A stretch of 64,000 nucleotides of DNA from Arthrobacter sp. CJ23. Its GTDB lineage: Bacteria; Actinomycetota; Actinomycetes; Actinomycetales; Micrococcaceae. Both the position numbers and the translations under genes were made by a program. Shown one piece after another: positions 27,984 through 36,776 of this stretch; within the stretch, counting starts at the first letter, position 1; each line of letters begins with the position of its first letter. The DNA lies in contig NZ_CP102950.1 in assembly GCF_024741795.1 (NCBI RefSeq), positions 1 to 64,000 on the forward strand, read 5' to 3'. The notes under the pieces are model-generated. The model did no database searches, was not told where the DNA came from, and saw nothing but the letters and a program-made list of their open reading frames with translations.

Positions 27984-29425
27984 TGGTGCTTCACCGCCTC
28001 CGTGGTGGTGGTGCTTGCGGTCCTCGGTGCGGCGGCGGCGGCGTTGGCGGCTGCGGGTGCAGCGGCCGTTGCAGGTGCGGCCGGGGCGGGCGCCATGGGG
28101 GTGGTGTCCACGGGTCCGCGGGCCGTGTGCGAAATCATCAGCAGCAGGCCCACGATGATCCAGTTGGCCAGCAGCGAAGAACCGCCTGCCGCGAGGAACG
28201 GGGTTGTGAGGCCCGTCAGGGGGATGAGGCGCGTGACGCCGCCGATCACCACGAAGCACTGGAGCGCGATCGCGAAGGACAGGCCACAGGCAAGCAGCTT
28301 GCCGAAGGCATCCCGCGTACCCAGGGCAGCACGGAATCCGCGGGTGAACAGGAGCAGGTAGAGCATCACCACGGCGAACAGGCCGATCAGGCCGAGCTCT
28401 TCACCGATGAGGGCAATGATCATGTCGCTGTTGGCGAACGGCACCAGGTCCGGCCGGCCCTGGCCCAGGCCCGTGCCCACCAGGCCGCCGTCGGCCATGC
28501 CGAAGAGGCCCTGCACGATCTGGCCGCTGCCGCCCGGGGAGCGGCCGAAGACCTCGGGAGTGAACGCGTTGATCCAGCTGTCGATGCGGAAGGCCACATG
28601 GGAGAAGATCCGGGAGGCAATGAAGCCGCCGCCAAGGATCAGTCCAAGGCCGATCACCACCCAGCTGATGCGGCTGGTGGCCACGTAGATCATGACGATG
28701 AAGAGCCCGAAGAACAGCACCGAGGAACCGAGGTCGCGCTGGAAGACCAGCACGCCGATGCTCACGAGCCAGGCCGTGATCATGGGGCCGAGGTCCTTGA
28801 ACCGCGGGAACTGCATGGGGCCGATCTTGCGGCCGGCCAGCAGGATCAGGTCCCGGTTGGAGGACAGATACCCGGCAAAGAATATGGCGAGCGTGATCTT
28901 GGCGATTTCGCCGGGCTGGAAGGTCATGGGCCCGATCCGGATCCAGACGCTGGCGCCCAGGATTTCGCCGGCGGAAATGCCCGGAACCAGCGGGAGGATC
29001 AACAGGAAGGCGCTGGCGGCCAGTGAAATGAACGTGAAACGGCGCAGGATGCGGTGGTCCTTCAGGAACCAGATCACCGCAATGGACACCGCCATCGCGA
29101 TGAGGGTCCAGCGGAGCTGGTTGTTGCCGGTATCGTCCGCGGGGCCGTCCATCCGGTGGATCAGCGCCAGGCCGAGGCCGTTGAGGGCCACCACGATGGG
29201 AAGTATTACCGGATCGGCATACTTTGCGCGGAGGCGGAGAACGATGTGGAAGGCAAAGGCTGCCACGGCCAGCAGGCTCGACTGGAACCAGAAATCGCTG
29301 TCAAAGGCCACGGCGGAGGTCAGGCCCACCATGGCGCTGGCGCCGATGCCCACGGCAAGGGCCAGGATGAGCAGGAGGAGCTCGATGTTCCGGCGCGGCT
29401 TGGGGACTGCTTCTGACTGGATCAT
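27980..29425 (-). CDS. rodA: SEDS peptidoglycan polymerase RodA/FtsW
   Basis: SEDS proteins polymerise lipid II into glycan strands together with a class B PBP. The 481-residue protein has about ten to twelve membrane helices. The family region GASVWIRIGPMTFQPGEIAKITLAIFFAGYL begins near 160, and the GEELGLIGLF block lies near 345. An Ala/Pro/Thr-rich cytosolic tail of about 45 residues ends it. Position between pstP and pbpA fits RodA more than FtsW, which normally lies in the dcw cluster. Start and stop overlap neighbours by 4 bp, so this is one tightly coupled operon. Confidence 0.95.
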   Translation of the reverse strand: MIQSEAVPKPRRNIELLLLILALAVGIGASAMVGLTSAVAFDSDFWFQSSLLAVAAFAFHIVLRLRAKYADPVILPIVVALNGLGLALIHRMDGPADDTGNNQLRWTLIAMAVSIAVIWFLKDHRILRRFTFISLAASAFLLILPLVPGISAGEILGASVWIRIGPMTFQPGEIAKITLAIFFAGYLSSNRDLILLAGRKIGPMQFPRFKDLGPMITAWLVSIGVLVFQRDLGSSVLFFGLFIVMIYVATSRISWVVIGLGLILGGGFIASRIFSHVAFRIDSWINAFTPEVFGRSPGGSGQIVQGLFGMADGGLVGTGLGQGRPDLVPFANSDMIIALIGEELGLIGLFAVVMLYLLLFTRGFRAALGTRDAFGKLLACGLSFAIALQCFVVIGGVTRLIPLTGLTTPFLAAGGSSLLANWIIVGLLLMISHTARGPVDTTPMAPAPAAPATAAAPAAANAAAAAPRTASTTTTEAVKHQ

Positions 29426-31095
29426 TTAGCCGCCTCGCAGGGAGCCGGAACCGGCGTTGATGTGGGCGAGGGCGGCGAGCTCGCGATGGCCGCCGTGCTC
29501 GGAATGGCCGCACTGGGCGAGGCCGTCGGCGAGGCCGTGCCCGAAGGTGAAGGCTTGGGGCACTCCTGCGTGGTGCCGGTGTCCCGGAGGTTCTTTACGA
29601 TGCGCTGTGCGTCGGCAAGGTCCCTGGCAGGTACCGTCTGGCGGACGCTCTGCTGCGAGAACTCGGTCAGCGAATCCATGCTGATTTCCGTCACCGACTC
29701 CAGCCGGGACAGCTGGATGGGGCCAAGCCGCTGGGAGATGCCGTTGAAGATGGCAACCTTGTGATCGGATTCGCCCACGTAGTACCGCGTCTGGGTCCAG
29801 GCGTAGCCCAGCCAGAGCCCCGCCACCACGCCAACGGCAAGGATGGCGGCGATGGCAGGCATGAGCCAACGGTTCCGCCGGGGGGCCGTGTCGGCAACGT
29901 CCTGCCGGTCCTGCTCGGCCTTGTGCGTCAGCACTGTGGCGGCGCGGCGGGCCACGCTGCGGCCTGCCACCGTGGGGATCGAGCCGGTCTCTGCCGCGGT
30001 TGCGGCAGCGCCCACGAGTTCGTGTGGGCGGCTCGCCAGCTCTTCGCGCAGAACTGCGGCGGAGAGGTGTTCGCCGAGGTGTGGATCGGTGGTGGTGGCC
30101 GGTTCAGCGGCGGAACCGTTGCCGGACCCGTCGGCGGATCCTTCAGCCGGTACGGCAGCTTCCGCGGCGGCCTTCGCAGCAGCGCCCGCTCCGCTGCCGG
30201 GGGCATCCGGGGCGGCGGAAGGGGCCACCTTCTTGGTGGCAGCGGCCGCCTGGGCGGCGAGGGCGTCAGCCGCGGCAAGTGCCGTGGGAGTGACGATCTC
30301 GACGGCGGCCGTGCTGACGTCGTCGTCGTTTTGCTCGACGATCTCCAGCAGCACCACGGTGACGTTGTCCGGGGCGCCGGCTTCAAGGGTGAGGTCCACC
30401 AGCAGTTTCGCGCATTCGCGCAGGTCCTTGGTTTCACGGACCACGCGCTCCACCACGTGGCCGGCCACGTAGTTCAGTCCATCGGAGCAGAGGAGCCAGC
30501 GTTCACCCGGTTCCACGTCCAGGACATCGAGGTCCAGCTCGGGGCTGGCATCGACGTCGCCCAGCACGCGCATGAGGACGTTCTTGTGCGGGTGGGACTC
30601 GGCTTCCTCGGGGCGCAGCCGGCCTTCGTCGATGAGGCGCTGGACGAAGGTGTGGTCGATGCTGATCTGCTCGAACACCTTGTTGCGCAGCCGGTAGGCC
30701 CGGGAATCGCCGATGTGCGCGAAGTGCAGCTTGCGCCCCTCAAGCAGCAACGCCGTGACGGTAGTGCCCATGCCGGAAAGCTTCGGGTTCAGGTGCACCA
30801 GCTCGGACAGGAGCGAGTTTGCGGTCTGGATCTCGTCCGCCAGGACCGTGTCGGCGCCGTCGTCGTAGTCGTTGTGGTCGAGGTGGATCATGTCCAGCAC
30901 GGTGGACGCCGAGGCGACATCGCCGCCGGCGTGGCCGCCCATGCCGTCGGCCACGACGGCCAGGTGGCGGCCCACGTAGGCGGAATCGTCGTTCTTGGAA
31001 CGGATGCGGCCCACGTCGGAGCGCGCCGCGTAGCGCATGATCAACGGGCGCTCCGCGGGTGTTTCCTTTTTCTCGCTGGTCTCGGGGGAGGCCAT
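29422..31095 (-). CDS. pstP: PP2C-family Ser/Thr phosphatase PstP
   Basis: PstP reverses phosphorylation by PknA and PknB. In the 557-residue protein the PP2C catalytic domain covers about 18-255, with metal ligands in VVADGMGGHAGGD (Asp50, Gly51), a GTT motif in LSGMGTTVTALL, GDSRAY near 126, and LCSDGL plus DNVTVV blocks. A long Ala/Glu-rich linker follows, then one membrane helix (about 403-425), and an extracellular domain with a Ser/Pro tail. The phosphatase faces the cytosol. It is cotranscribed with fhaB upstream (3 bp gap) and overlaps rodA. Confidence 0.96.
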   Translation of the reverse strand: MASPETSEKKETPAERPLIMRYAARSDVGRIRSKNDDSAYVGRHLAVVADGMGGHAGGDVASASTVLDMIHLDHNDYDDGADTVLADEIQTANSLLSELVHLNPKLSGMGTTVTALLLEGRKLHFAHIGDSRAYRLRNKVFEQISIDHTFVQRLIDEGRLRPEEAESHPHKNVLMRVLGDVDASPELDLDVLDVEPGERWLLCSDGLNYVAGHVVERVVRETKDLRECAKLLVDLTLEAGAPDNVTVVLLEIVEQNDDDVSTAAVEIVTPTALAAADALAAQAAAATKKVAPSAAPDAPGSGAGAAAKAAAEAAVPAEGSADGSGNGSAAEPATTTDPHLGEHLSAAVLREELASRPHELVGAAATAAETGSIPTVAGRSVARRAATVLTHKAEQDRQDVADTAPRRNRWLMPAIAAILAVGVVAGLWLGYAWTQTRYYVGESDHKVAIFNGISQRLGPIQLSRLESVTEISMDSLTEFSQQSVRQTVPARDLADAQRIVKNLRDTGTTQECPKPSPSGTASPTASPSAAIPSTAAIASSPPSPTSTPVPAPCEAAK

Positions 31096-31098
31096 GGA

Positions 31099-31587
31099 CT
31101 ACGGCCTCAATTCGATGACCGTCTTGCCGATTCTCACGGGGACTCCAAGCTCCACCGGCAGGGCGCGGGTGAGCTGCTGATCGGCCAGATAGGTGCCGTT
31201 GGTGGAGCCGAGGTCCTCAATGAACCAGCGGCTGCCTTGCGGGAACAGGCGGGCATGGCGGCCCGAGGCGTAGTCGTCCTCCAGGATCAGGGTGGCCTCC
31301 TGGGCGCGGCCCAGCAGGATGGGGCTGGCGGACAGCGGCAGGGTGGTTCCCTTCAGGGGCCCCTCGACGACGACGAGCTGGCGGGCGTGCTGCTTGACCG
31401 GCTGCGGCGCGCGGGCCAGTTCCGGGTGCTTGCGCATTTCGCGGGCGGTCGGGGTGCCGGTCACGGCCTTGCGGCCGATCATGAAGTCGCGGCGCATCGT
31501 GGAAACGATGCTGAAGATCAGGATCCACAGCAGCAGCAGGAATCCGAACCGCAGCGCCGTGATGGTCAGTTCGCTGATGTCGTTCAT
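31099..31587 (-). CDS. fhaB: FHA-domain membrane protein FhaB (FipA type)
   Basis: FHA domains bind phosphothreonine, here presumably on PknA/PknB targets. The 162-residue protein has an N-terminal membrane helix (about 9-30), a short basic linker, and a C-terminal FHA domain (about 70-162). The domain shows the loop residues G-R-A (LLGRAQEATLIL), S-G-R-H (YASGRHARLF), and DLGSTNGTYL. The mycobacterial homologue takes part in divisome assembly under oxidative stress. It overlaps fhaA by 4 bp and precedes pstP by 3 bp. Confidence 0.95.
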   Translation of the reverse strand: MNDISELTITALRFGFLLLLWILIFSIVSTMRRDFMIGRKAVTGTPTAREMRKHPELARAPQPVKQHARQLVVVEGPLKGTTLPLSASPILLGRAQEATLILEDDYASGRHARLFPQGSRWFIEDLGSTNGTYLADQQLTRALPVELGVPVRIGKTVIELRP

Positions 31588-32342
31588 GCGTTGCCACCGG
31601 TGTTCAGCGGGATGAGGCGGAAGATGATCTTGGTCCGTCCCATGGTGATCGTGGAGCCGTCCATGAGTTCCACGCTGCCGTTCACCTTGTGGCCGTTGAC
31701 GTAGCTGCCGTTAGTGGAGCCGAGGTCCACCGCCCAGGCGCTGCCGCCCTGGGTGCGTACTTCCAGGTGTTTGCGGGAGACTCCGGTATCGTCCACCAGG
31801 ATGTCGGCCTCGGAGGAGCGGCCCAGCACCACGCTGGGCGCGTTGAGGGAGTAACGCTGCCCGGCAATGTCCAGGACTGGCTGGAGCCGGACGGGTTGGC
31901 GCGCGGGCGGCATGGGGACGTTGGCGCGCGGGGCCGGCGGGGCCTGTGGGGCCGGCGCGGCACCGCCCGTGGACTTTTCGGTCCTCGAGGCGATTTCGAA
32001 GTGCCCGGCACGCTCGCTCGGTTCCTGGCGGAAGGAAATCCGCACGGGTCCCTGGAGGGTGTAGCCCTGGCTGCGCACATGCTGGATCACCACGTCGCAA
32101 AGCTCTTCCGCCAGCGGCGTTCCCCATTCCTGGGCCCGGCCGAAGTCCTCCTCGCTGAGCAGGACATCGAAGACGTTCGGGGCAAGGGTGCGCCCGGCGG
32201 CGATGGTCATGGACTTGTTGTCCAGTTCGCGGCGCAGCTTGCTCGCAATTTCCACCGGTTCAACACGCGCCCGCGACCCCGTGGAGAAGACGTTGCGGAC
32301 GGCCTTTTCGATGCCGCGCTCGACTTTGTCCAGCAATCCCAT
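31584..32342 (-). CDS. fhaA: FHA-domain protein FhaA (DUF3662 plus FHA)
   Basis: The 252-residue soluble protein starts with a DUF3662 domain (about 1-125, beginning MGLLDKVERGIEKAVRNVFS). A Pro/Ala linker (about 135-165) leads to a FHA domain (about 168-252) with LGRSSEADI, SRKHLEV and DLGSTNGSYVNG motifs. Mycobacterial FhaA binds the phosphorylated pseudokinase domain of MviN and so touches lipid II flipping. ATG at 32342 is preceded by GGAGAGG; in-frame codons further upstream are not conserved. It is the first gene of the seven-gene minus-strand operon ending with pknB. Confidence 0.95.
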   Translation of the reverse strand: MGLLDKVERGIEKAVRNVFSTGSRARVEPVEIASKLRRELDNKSMTIAAGRTLAPNVFDVLLSEEDFGRAQEWGTPLAEELCDVVIQHVRSQGYTLQGPVRISFRQEPSERAGHFEIASRTEKSTGGAAPAPQAPPAPRANVPMPPARQPVRLQPVLDIAGQRYSLNAPSVVLGRSSEADILVDDTGVSRKHLEVRTQGGSAWAVDLGSTNGSYVNGHKVNGSVELMDGSTITMGRTKIIFRLIPLNTGGNA

Positions 32343-32685
32343 GGTCCCTCTCCTTTCCTTGCCGCGGCACGTGCGGTGCCTGCTTTGATGGCCGTTCCCC
32401 CGCACACGCCGAAGTGAGCGCCGGGAGGCCCTTCCTCATCCCGATACTACTGGGCATGACTGCGAAAGGCCTTAATCCATAACGCCCGGCGGTCCGGAAA
32501 AGTTCGACGCCGGCCGCTCCGATCGGGTGTGTCCGGGCACGGCGTTTCCGCGGGAATCCGCGGTTTTCGGGGGCCTCCCGGGCCCGATTGGTGTTTTGCC
32601 GTAATTGTCCGTTATGCTTGATCTCGCTGCTTTTGAAGGAAGCGAAGCCGGGGAAACCTGGTGAGGCTCCCTCGAAAGAAGTTGC
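32343..32685. other. Intergenic region between fhaA (minus) and tRNA-Leu (plus)
   Basis: No gene is visible in these 343 bp. A candidate tRNA promoter is TTGGTG (32588-32593) with TATGCT (32613-32618), spacing 19 bp. The promoter of the fhaA operon must also lie here; TAGTAT on the minus strand (32444-32449) is a possible -10 box. Both are weak readings. Confidence 0.35.
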
Positions 32686-32768
32686 GCGCGAGTGGCGGAA
32701 CGGCAGACGCGCTGGCTTCAGGTGCCAGTATCCGAAAGGGTGTGGGGGTTCAAATCCCCCCTCGCGCA
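32686..32768 (+). tRNA. tRNA-Leu (anticodon CAG)
   Basis: The 83-nt class II tRNA has acceptor arm GCGCGAG/CTCGCGC and discriminator A. The anticodon stem CTGGC/GCCAG presents CAG. A long variable arm follows, as expected for tRNA-Leu, and the T arm contains GGTTCAAATCC. CCA is not encoded. Confidence 0.97.
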
Positions 32769-32776
32769 CGCAATTG

Positions 32777-32809
32777 AAAGAGCCCCGGTCTTAGGATCGG
32801 GGCTCTTTT
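32777..32809 (+). terminator. Rho-independent terminator after tRNA-Leu
   Basis: Arms AAAGAGCCCCG and CGGGGCTCTTT lie around an 11-nt loop, and the T-run TTTTGTTT follows. It lies 8 bp after the tRNA end. Confidence 0.85.
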
Positions 32810-32810
32810 G

Positions 32811-32858
32811 TTTAAGCCGCGGGCAGCCGGCCCTGTTTAAGCCGCGGGCAGCCGGCCC
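32811..32858. repeat. Short tandem duplication after the tRNA terminator
   Basis: The 23-bp segment starting TTTAAGCCGCGGGCAGCC occurs at 32811-32833 and again, exactly, at 32836-32858. It lies between the terminator and the 3' end of the TetR gene. It looks like a local duplication and has no visible function. Confidence 0.85.
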
Positions 32859-32875
32859 GCCCCGGGCGGGACGTC

Positions 32876-33553
32876 CTAGACGCGCAGCGCGCCGAATCCC
32901 GCGATCAAGGCATCCAGTCCCATGCTGAACGCCAGGTCGGAGGGGTAGTTGCTCTTGCTGTCGCCTCCCAGGCTGCGGACGGCCGAGCTGAAGTGCGGCG
33001 TGGAGTCGGCCAATTGGCCGGAGTCGAAGATGTCGGCCGGGGCAGTGGCGTCGAAGGCGGCTCCGAAAACGTAGGCCTCAAGGGCCACGATGCACGGAAT
33101 GATCCGCTCTTCCGGGAAGCCGGCGCGGAGGAACCCTTCGGTCACGGCCTCGTACATGCTCAGGGTTTGCGGGGCGTCGGTCACGGGGAGCACCGCGATG
33201 ACCGAGATCAGGGGGGTGTGCCTGGCGAAGATCCCGCGGTAGGAATAGGCCCATTGGCGGACGGCGTCCTCCCACGGGAGGGTGCGGAACCCGCTGAAGT
33301 CCACCTTGGACATCACTTCCTCTTCCACCAGCCTCAGGACATCGTCCTTGGAGGCCACGTGGTTGTACAGGGCCGACGGGGCAACGCCCAGGCTGCGGGC
33401 CAGCGCGGCCATGGTGAGCCCGTCGTAGCCCTTCCTGTTGATGAGTTCCAGGGCTGCCAGGGTGATGCCGGCGTGGTCCAGGATGGCGGCCATCGGCCTG
33501 CCGGCGCGCCGCCGTGACTTGCTCTCGCCGGAAGCCGGGGTGGGTGCGGGCAT
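32876..33553 (-). CDS. TetR-family regulator of putrescine oxidase (predicted)
   Basis: The 225-residue repressor-type protein has a basic N-terminal arm (SKSRRRAGRP) and a TetR helix-turn-helix at about 46-67 (LTMAALARSLGVAPSALYNHVASKD). A C-terminal ligand domain of the TetR_C type follows. ATG at 33553 was chosen because in-frame codons further upstream run into the operator. It is divergent from the putrescine oxidase gene. The only conspicuous element between them is a perfect 23-bp palindrome, so it probably represses both itself and puo. The inducer may be putrescine or a related amine; that is inference. Confidence 0.85.
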   Translation of the reverse strand: MPAPTPASGESKSRRRAGRPMAAILDHAGITLAALELINRKGYDGLTMAALARSLGVAPSALYNHVASKDDVLRLVEEEVMSKVDFSGFRTLPWEDAVRQWAYSYRGIFARHTPLISVIAVLPVTDAPQTLSMYEAVTEGFLRAGFPEERIIPCIVALEAYVFGAAFDATAPADIFDSGQLADSTPHFSSAVRSLGGDSKSNYPSDLAFSMGLDALIAGFGALRV

Positions 33554-33631
33554 CGCTGGCCTTTCTCTGCCGGGGTCTCCAGCATTATTCCATTGCTCTT
33601 CACAGCCGCGCCCAAGGCAGCTATTATCGAT

Positions 33632-33654
33632 ATAAATGAATGGCATTCATTTAT
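33632..33654. promoter_or_regulatory. Perfect 23-bp palindrome, predicted TetR operator
   Basis: ATAAATGAATG (33632-33642) and CATTCATTTAT (33644-33654) are exact reverse complements around a single central G. It lies 37 bp before the oxidase start and 79 bp before the regulator start. Arm length and dyad geometry fit a TetR dimer pair. Confidence 0.75.
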
Positions 33655-33690
33655 TGGTCAGCCACCACGGACGGCCACGGAGAGGACATC

Positions 33691-35064
33691 ATGCAGAATC
33701 TTGATCGCGACGTTGTGATCGTCGGTGCCGGACCGTCAGGGCTGACGGCGGCACGTGAACTGAAGAAGGCCGGACTGAGCGTTGCAGTGCTGGAGGCGCG
33801 GGGACGCGTCGGCGGCCGCACCTGGACGGACACCATTGACGGGGCCATGCTCGAAATCGGCGGCCAGTGGGTCTCGCCGGACCAGACGGCCCTCATGGAG
33901 CTGCTCGGCGAGCTGGGCCTGGACATGTACTCGCGCTACCGCGACGGTGAGTCGGTCTACATCGGCGCGGACGGCACCCGCACCCGTTACACCGGTGACT
34001 CCTTCCCGGTCAGCGACACCACCAAGGCCGAGATGGACAAGCTCATCGCCATCCTGGACGGCCTTGCCGCCGAAATCGGCCCCACCGAGCCCTGGGCTCA
34101 CCCCAAGGCCCGCGAGCTGGACACCATTTCCTTCCACCACTGGCTGCGCGCCAACTCGGACGACGAGGAAGCCTGCAACAACATCGGCCTGTTCATCGCC
34201 GGCGGCATGCTGACCAAGCCGGCCCACGCCTTCTCGGCCCTGCAGGCAGTGTTGATGGCCGCCTCCGCCGGTTCCTTCTCCCACCTGACGGACGAGGACT
34301 TCATCCTGGACAAGCGCGTCATCGGCGGCATGCAGCAGGTCTCCCTGCGGATCGCCGCAGAGCTCGGGGACGACGTCGTCCTTAACAGCCCGGTGCGCAC
34401 CATCAACTGGGACGGCAACGACGTGACTGTGGTGTCCGAGCAGGCAACGGTCAACGCGCGCTTCGTCATCATGGCGGTGCCGCCGAACCTGTACTCCCGC
34501 GTCTCGTTCAACCCGCCGCTGCCGCGCCGCCAGCACCAGATGCACCAGCACCAGTCCTTGGGCCTGGTCATCAAGGTGCACGCCGTCTACGGCACGCCGT
34601 TCTGGCGCGAAGAAGGCCTGTCCGGCACGGGCTTCGGCGCCGGCGCGCTGGTCCAGGAGGTCTACGACAACACCAACCACGGCGACACCCGCGGCACCCT
34701 GGTGGGCTTCGTGTCCGACGAAAAGGCCGACGCCGTGTTCGAGCTCAGTGCCGAGGACCGCAAGAAGGCCATCCTCGAGTCGATCGCCGGCTTCCTGGGC
34801 GAGAAGGCCCTGGACGCCGAGGTCTACTACGAATCCGACTGGGGTTCCGAGGAATGGACCCGCGGCGCCTACGCCTCCAGCTATGACCTGGGCGGCCTGC
34901 ACCGCTACGGCAAGGACCAGCACGCCAACGTGGGACCGATCTACTGGTCCTCCTCCGACCTCGCGGCCGAGGGCTACCAGCACGTGGACGGCGCGGTCCG
35001 GATGGGCCAGAAGACGGCCGCCCGGATCGTGGCAGCCAACGATCGGGCCCTCGTCCGGAAGTAG
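33691..35064 (+). CDS. puo: Putrescine oxidase (flavin monoamine oxidase family)
   Basis: This FAD enzyme oxidises putrescine to 4-aminobutanal with release of ammonia and hydrogen peroxide. The 457-residue protein opens with the FAD-binding dinucleotide motif VVIVGAGPSGLTAAREL. The GG doublet RVGGRTW, EIGGQWVSPDQ and the C-terminal FAD contact block EGYQHVDGAVRMGQK follow. Similarity by eye to the Kocuria (Micrococcus) rubens enzyme is close from the first residues, including TEPWAHP and SFHHWLR. ATG at 33691 follows GGAGAGG; an in-frame codon at 33640 lies inside the operator and is rejected. It has no signal peptide. Polyamine use as carbon and nitrogen source is the likely role. Confidence 0.9.
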   Translation: MQNLDRDVVIVGAGPSGLTAARELKKAGLSVAVLEARGRVGGRTWTDTIDGAMLEIGGQWVSPDQTALMELLGELGLDMYSRYRDGESVYIGADGTRTRYTGDSFPVSDTTKAEMDKLIAILDGLAAEIGPTEPWAHPKARELDTISFHHWLRANSDDEEACNNIGLFIAGGMLTKPAHAFSALQAVLMAASAGSFSHLTDEDFILDKRVIGGMQQVSLRIAAELGDDVVLNSPVRTINWDGNDVTVVSEQATVNARFVIMAVPPNLYSRVSFNPPLPRRQHQMHQHQSLGLVIKVHAVYGTPFWREEGLSGTGFGAGALVQEVYDNTNHGDTRGTLVGFVSDEKADAVFELSAEDRKKAILESIAGFLGEKALDAEVYYESDWGSEEWTRGAYASSYDLGGLHRYGKDQHANVGPIYWSSSDLAAEGYQHVDGAVRMGQKTAARIVAANDRALVRK

Positions 35065-35150
35065 GCCATTCATTCATAGGTGAGATCTCGACCCTTCCGT
35101 TCGCTGAAGAGGCCGAGATCCCACGTCTGGATGCCTGTGCAGGCCGCTGT

Positions 35151-35720
35151 CTAGGTCCGGGCCTGGCTGCTGAGGATTTCGGCCGGCACCCCGGCTGCAT
35201 GTTCGGCGTCGGCCAGTGCCTGTTCAAGGCGCCCGACGGCGGCCGCGTAGTCGGTGCCGGCCGTCAGCCGGCAGTTTTCGGCTTCCCGCATGGCCCGCAG
35301 GAGCGCCGCTGTCCGGGGGTTCGCCACATCGCTCATGGCGGGGAAGAGGATGGCCTGGCCGGGGTCCAGTTCGTAGCGCCGCCAGCGGGCCAGGACCTCC
35401 TGGTGCCGGGCCGCGGCGTCGGCGAATCCTGGCCGGCGGTGCGGTTGGGCGGCGTGGACGCGTTCAAAGCGCCGCTCGCCGAGAATCGTTCCGCCGGCCG
35501 TGGCCGCGGCCAGCAGCAGGAGGAACAGCCCGGCCGGTGGCCAGGCCAGTGTGGGCACCAGGATGGCGGGGACAATCACCACCAAACCCGCGAAGGCATC
35601 CCAGAAAACGCCGTCCGGTTCGGGGCCGGTTCCGTGCGCGAGCTTCTTCTGGAGGGCGTGGGTGGTGGCTGCGACGGCCAGGACCAGCGCAACTACCCAC
35701 ATGATCATCATGGCGGGCAT
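35151..35720 (-). CDS. Membrane protein of unknown function
   Basis: I do not recognise the family. The 189-residue protein has three hydrophobic helices (about 5-20, 42-58, 62-80) followed by a cytosolic or periplasmic helical domain of about 110 residues. That domain contains FERVHAAQPHRRPGF and paired helices rich in Ala, Arg and Glu. ATG at 35720 follows GGAGGTGGTCAA, a good ribosome site. It stands between puo and a VOC gene, on the opposite strand from both. Codon use matches the surroundings. Confidence 0.65.
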   Translation of the reverse strand: MPAMMIMWVVALVLAVAATTHALQKKLAHGTGPEPDGVFWDAFAGLVVIVPAILVPTLAWPPAGLFLLLLAAATAGGTILGERRFERVHAAQPHRRPGFADAAARHQEVLARWRRYELDPGQAILFPAMSDVANPRTAALLRAMREAENCRLTAGTDYAAAVGRLEQALADAEHAAGVPAEILSSQART

Positions 35721-35841
35721 TTGACCACCTCCAGGCGAATTCGCGCCGCTTCACTTTCAGTATGCGCCGACGCGGCGACGGACGCGAGGGCCCGGTCCGC
35801 GGGTGCTGCGCAGGAGTGGTGTGGCCGCGTAGCGTAGGCCC

Positions 35842-36222
35842 ATGAGACTGAAAATGTGCAGCATCCACGTCCAGGATCCGGCGGCCGCCCACGCTTTCTA
35901 CACCGGGACGCTGGGCTTCGAGACCCTGATGGCCATGCCCGAGTACAACCTTTTCATCGTCAAGGATCCCGGTGCCGATGCCGGATCGGTGGGGCTGCTG
36001 CTGGAGCCCAGTGACAACCCGATCGGCGCGGACTACATGAACGCACTGTACGACGCCGGGATGCCGGCCATCGTCTTTGGCGTCCCCGACGTGCAGGCCG
36101 AGTACGAGCGGCTGCTCGCCGCCGGCGTGACGTTCAAGGGCGAACCGTCCGAGGACCCCTCCGGGATCAGCGCCGTGTTCGACGACGGCTGCGGCAACTT
36201 CGTCCAGCTGCACCAGGACTAG
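35842..36222 (+). CDS. VOC-family (glyoxalase/dioxygenase fold) protein
   Basis: The 126-residue protein is one VOC module pair. It starts with MCSIHVQDPAAAHAFYTGTLGFE and ends with FDDGCGNFVQLHQD, the usual metal-site strand positions (His9 and a C-terminal Gln/His region). The middle strand GSVGLLLEPSDNP is typical of single-domain VOC proteins of unknown substrate. No enzymatic assignment is possible from sequence. It is followed by a strong bidirectional terminator shared with the DUF5997 gene. Confidence 0.85.
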   Translation: MRLKMCSIHVQDPAAAHAFYTGTLGFETLMAMPEYNLFIVKDPGADAGSVGLLLEPSDNPIGADYMNALYDAGMPAIVFGVPDVQAEYERLLAAGVTFKGEPSEDPSGISAVFDDGCGNFVQLHQD

Positions 36223-36257
36223 CTGAGCCAGGACCGAATCCCGCCGGGAACGACAAA

Positions 36258-36306
36258 GGCTTGTTTGCGGTCCCGGACCATCAAGGTCCGGAACCGCAAA
36301 CAAGCC
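36258..36306. terminator. Bidirectional terminator between VOC and DUF5997 genes
   Basis: A long stem-loop has arms GGCTTGTTTGCGGT/ACCGCAAACAAGCC, continued by CCGGACC/GGTCCGG after one mismatched position, with loop ATCAA. It lies between convergent genes, 35 bp and 20 bp from their stops. Confidence 0.8.
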
Positions 36307-36326
36307 CCGGTATGCCTGGGTGAAGC

Positions 36327-36776
36327 CTAGGCGTGGTCGCGCTTGGACGCCTTGGGAGCGTCGCGCTTGGCGGCCGCGTTGTCTTTGGCCTCCTTGGTGG
36401 CGCCCTTCTTGGCGGCAGCCTCCTTGACGCGCTGCGCCTCGGCCCGCACTGCGGCGTGCGTGGCGCGCTCGGTCACCAGCCACTGCGGCGGAGACTGCAG
36501 CAGCGCGGTGATGTCCGCCGTCGTGAGCGCATCCTCCACGCCGCCGCGGGCGAGGCCGCTGATGGAGACGTTCAGCTTGTGCGCAACAACGGGGCGCGGG
36601 TGCGGGCCGTTGCGGCGGAGCTCAGCCAGCCACTCCGGCGGGTTGGCCTGGAGTTCGGCGAAATCGGCGCGTGAAATAGCCGAATCCTGGAACTCCTGGG
36701 GTGTTGCGGGCAGGTAGATGCCGAGTTTCTTGGCAACGGTTGCCGGCTTCATGGACTGGGAGTTCTCAGAGGTCAT
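36327..36776 (-). CDS. DUF5997 family protein
   Basis: The 149-residue protein starts with the family block SMKPATVAKKLGIYLPATPQEFQ. A helical body contains the repeated NPPEWLAELRRNGPHPRPVVA and SPPQWLVTERA segments, two copies of a short (N/S)PP(E/Q)WL motif. The C-terminal 40 residues are Lys/Ala-rich and likely disordered, with several KEAK/KRDA units. In my recollection DUF5997 genes in actinobacteria are usually next to a LysR-type ligand-domain gene; here that gene is 1.9 kb away, beyond a permease. Function is unknown. The basic tail suggests nucleic-acid contact, which is inference. Confidence 0.8.
   Translation of the reverse strand: MTSENSQSMKPATVAKKLGIYLPATPQEFQDSAISRADFAELQANPPEWLAELRRNGPHPRPVVAHKLNVSISGLARGGVEDALTTADITALLQSPPQWLVTERATHAAVRAEAQRVKEAAAKKGATKEAKDNAAAKRDAPKASKRDHA

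Noticed and set aside
27984..28259. In-frame N-terminal extension of pbpA
   Set aside because: It lies within rodA, is Arg/Gly-rich, and would place the membrane helix deep inside the protein.
33640..33690. Upstream in-frame start for putrescine oxidase
   Set aside because: It would begin inside the perfect operator dyad, and the extra residues are absent from the known enzyme.
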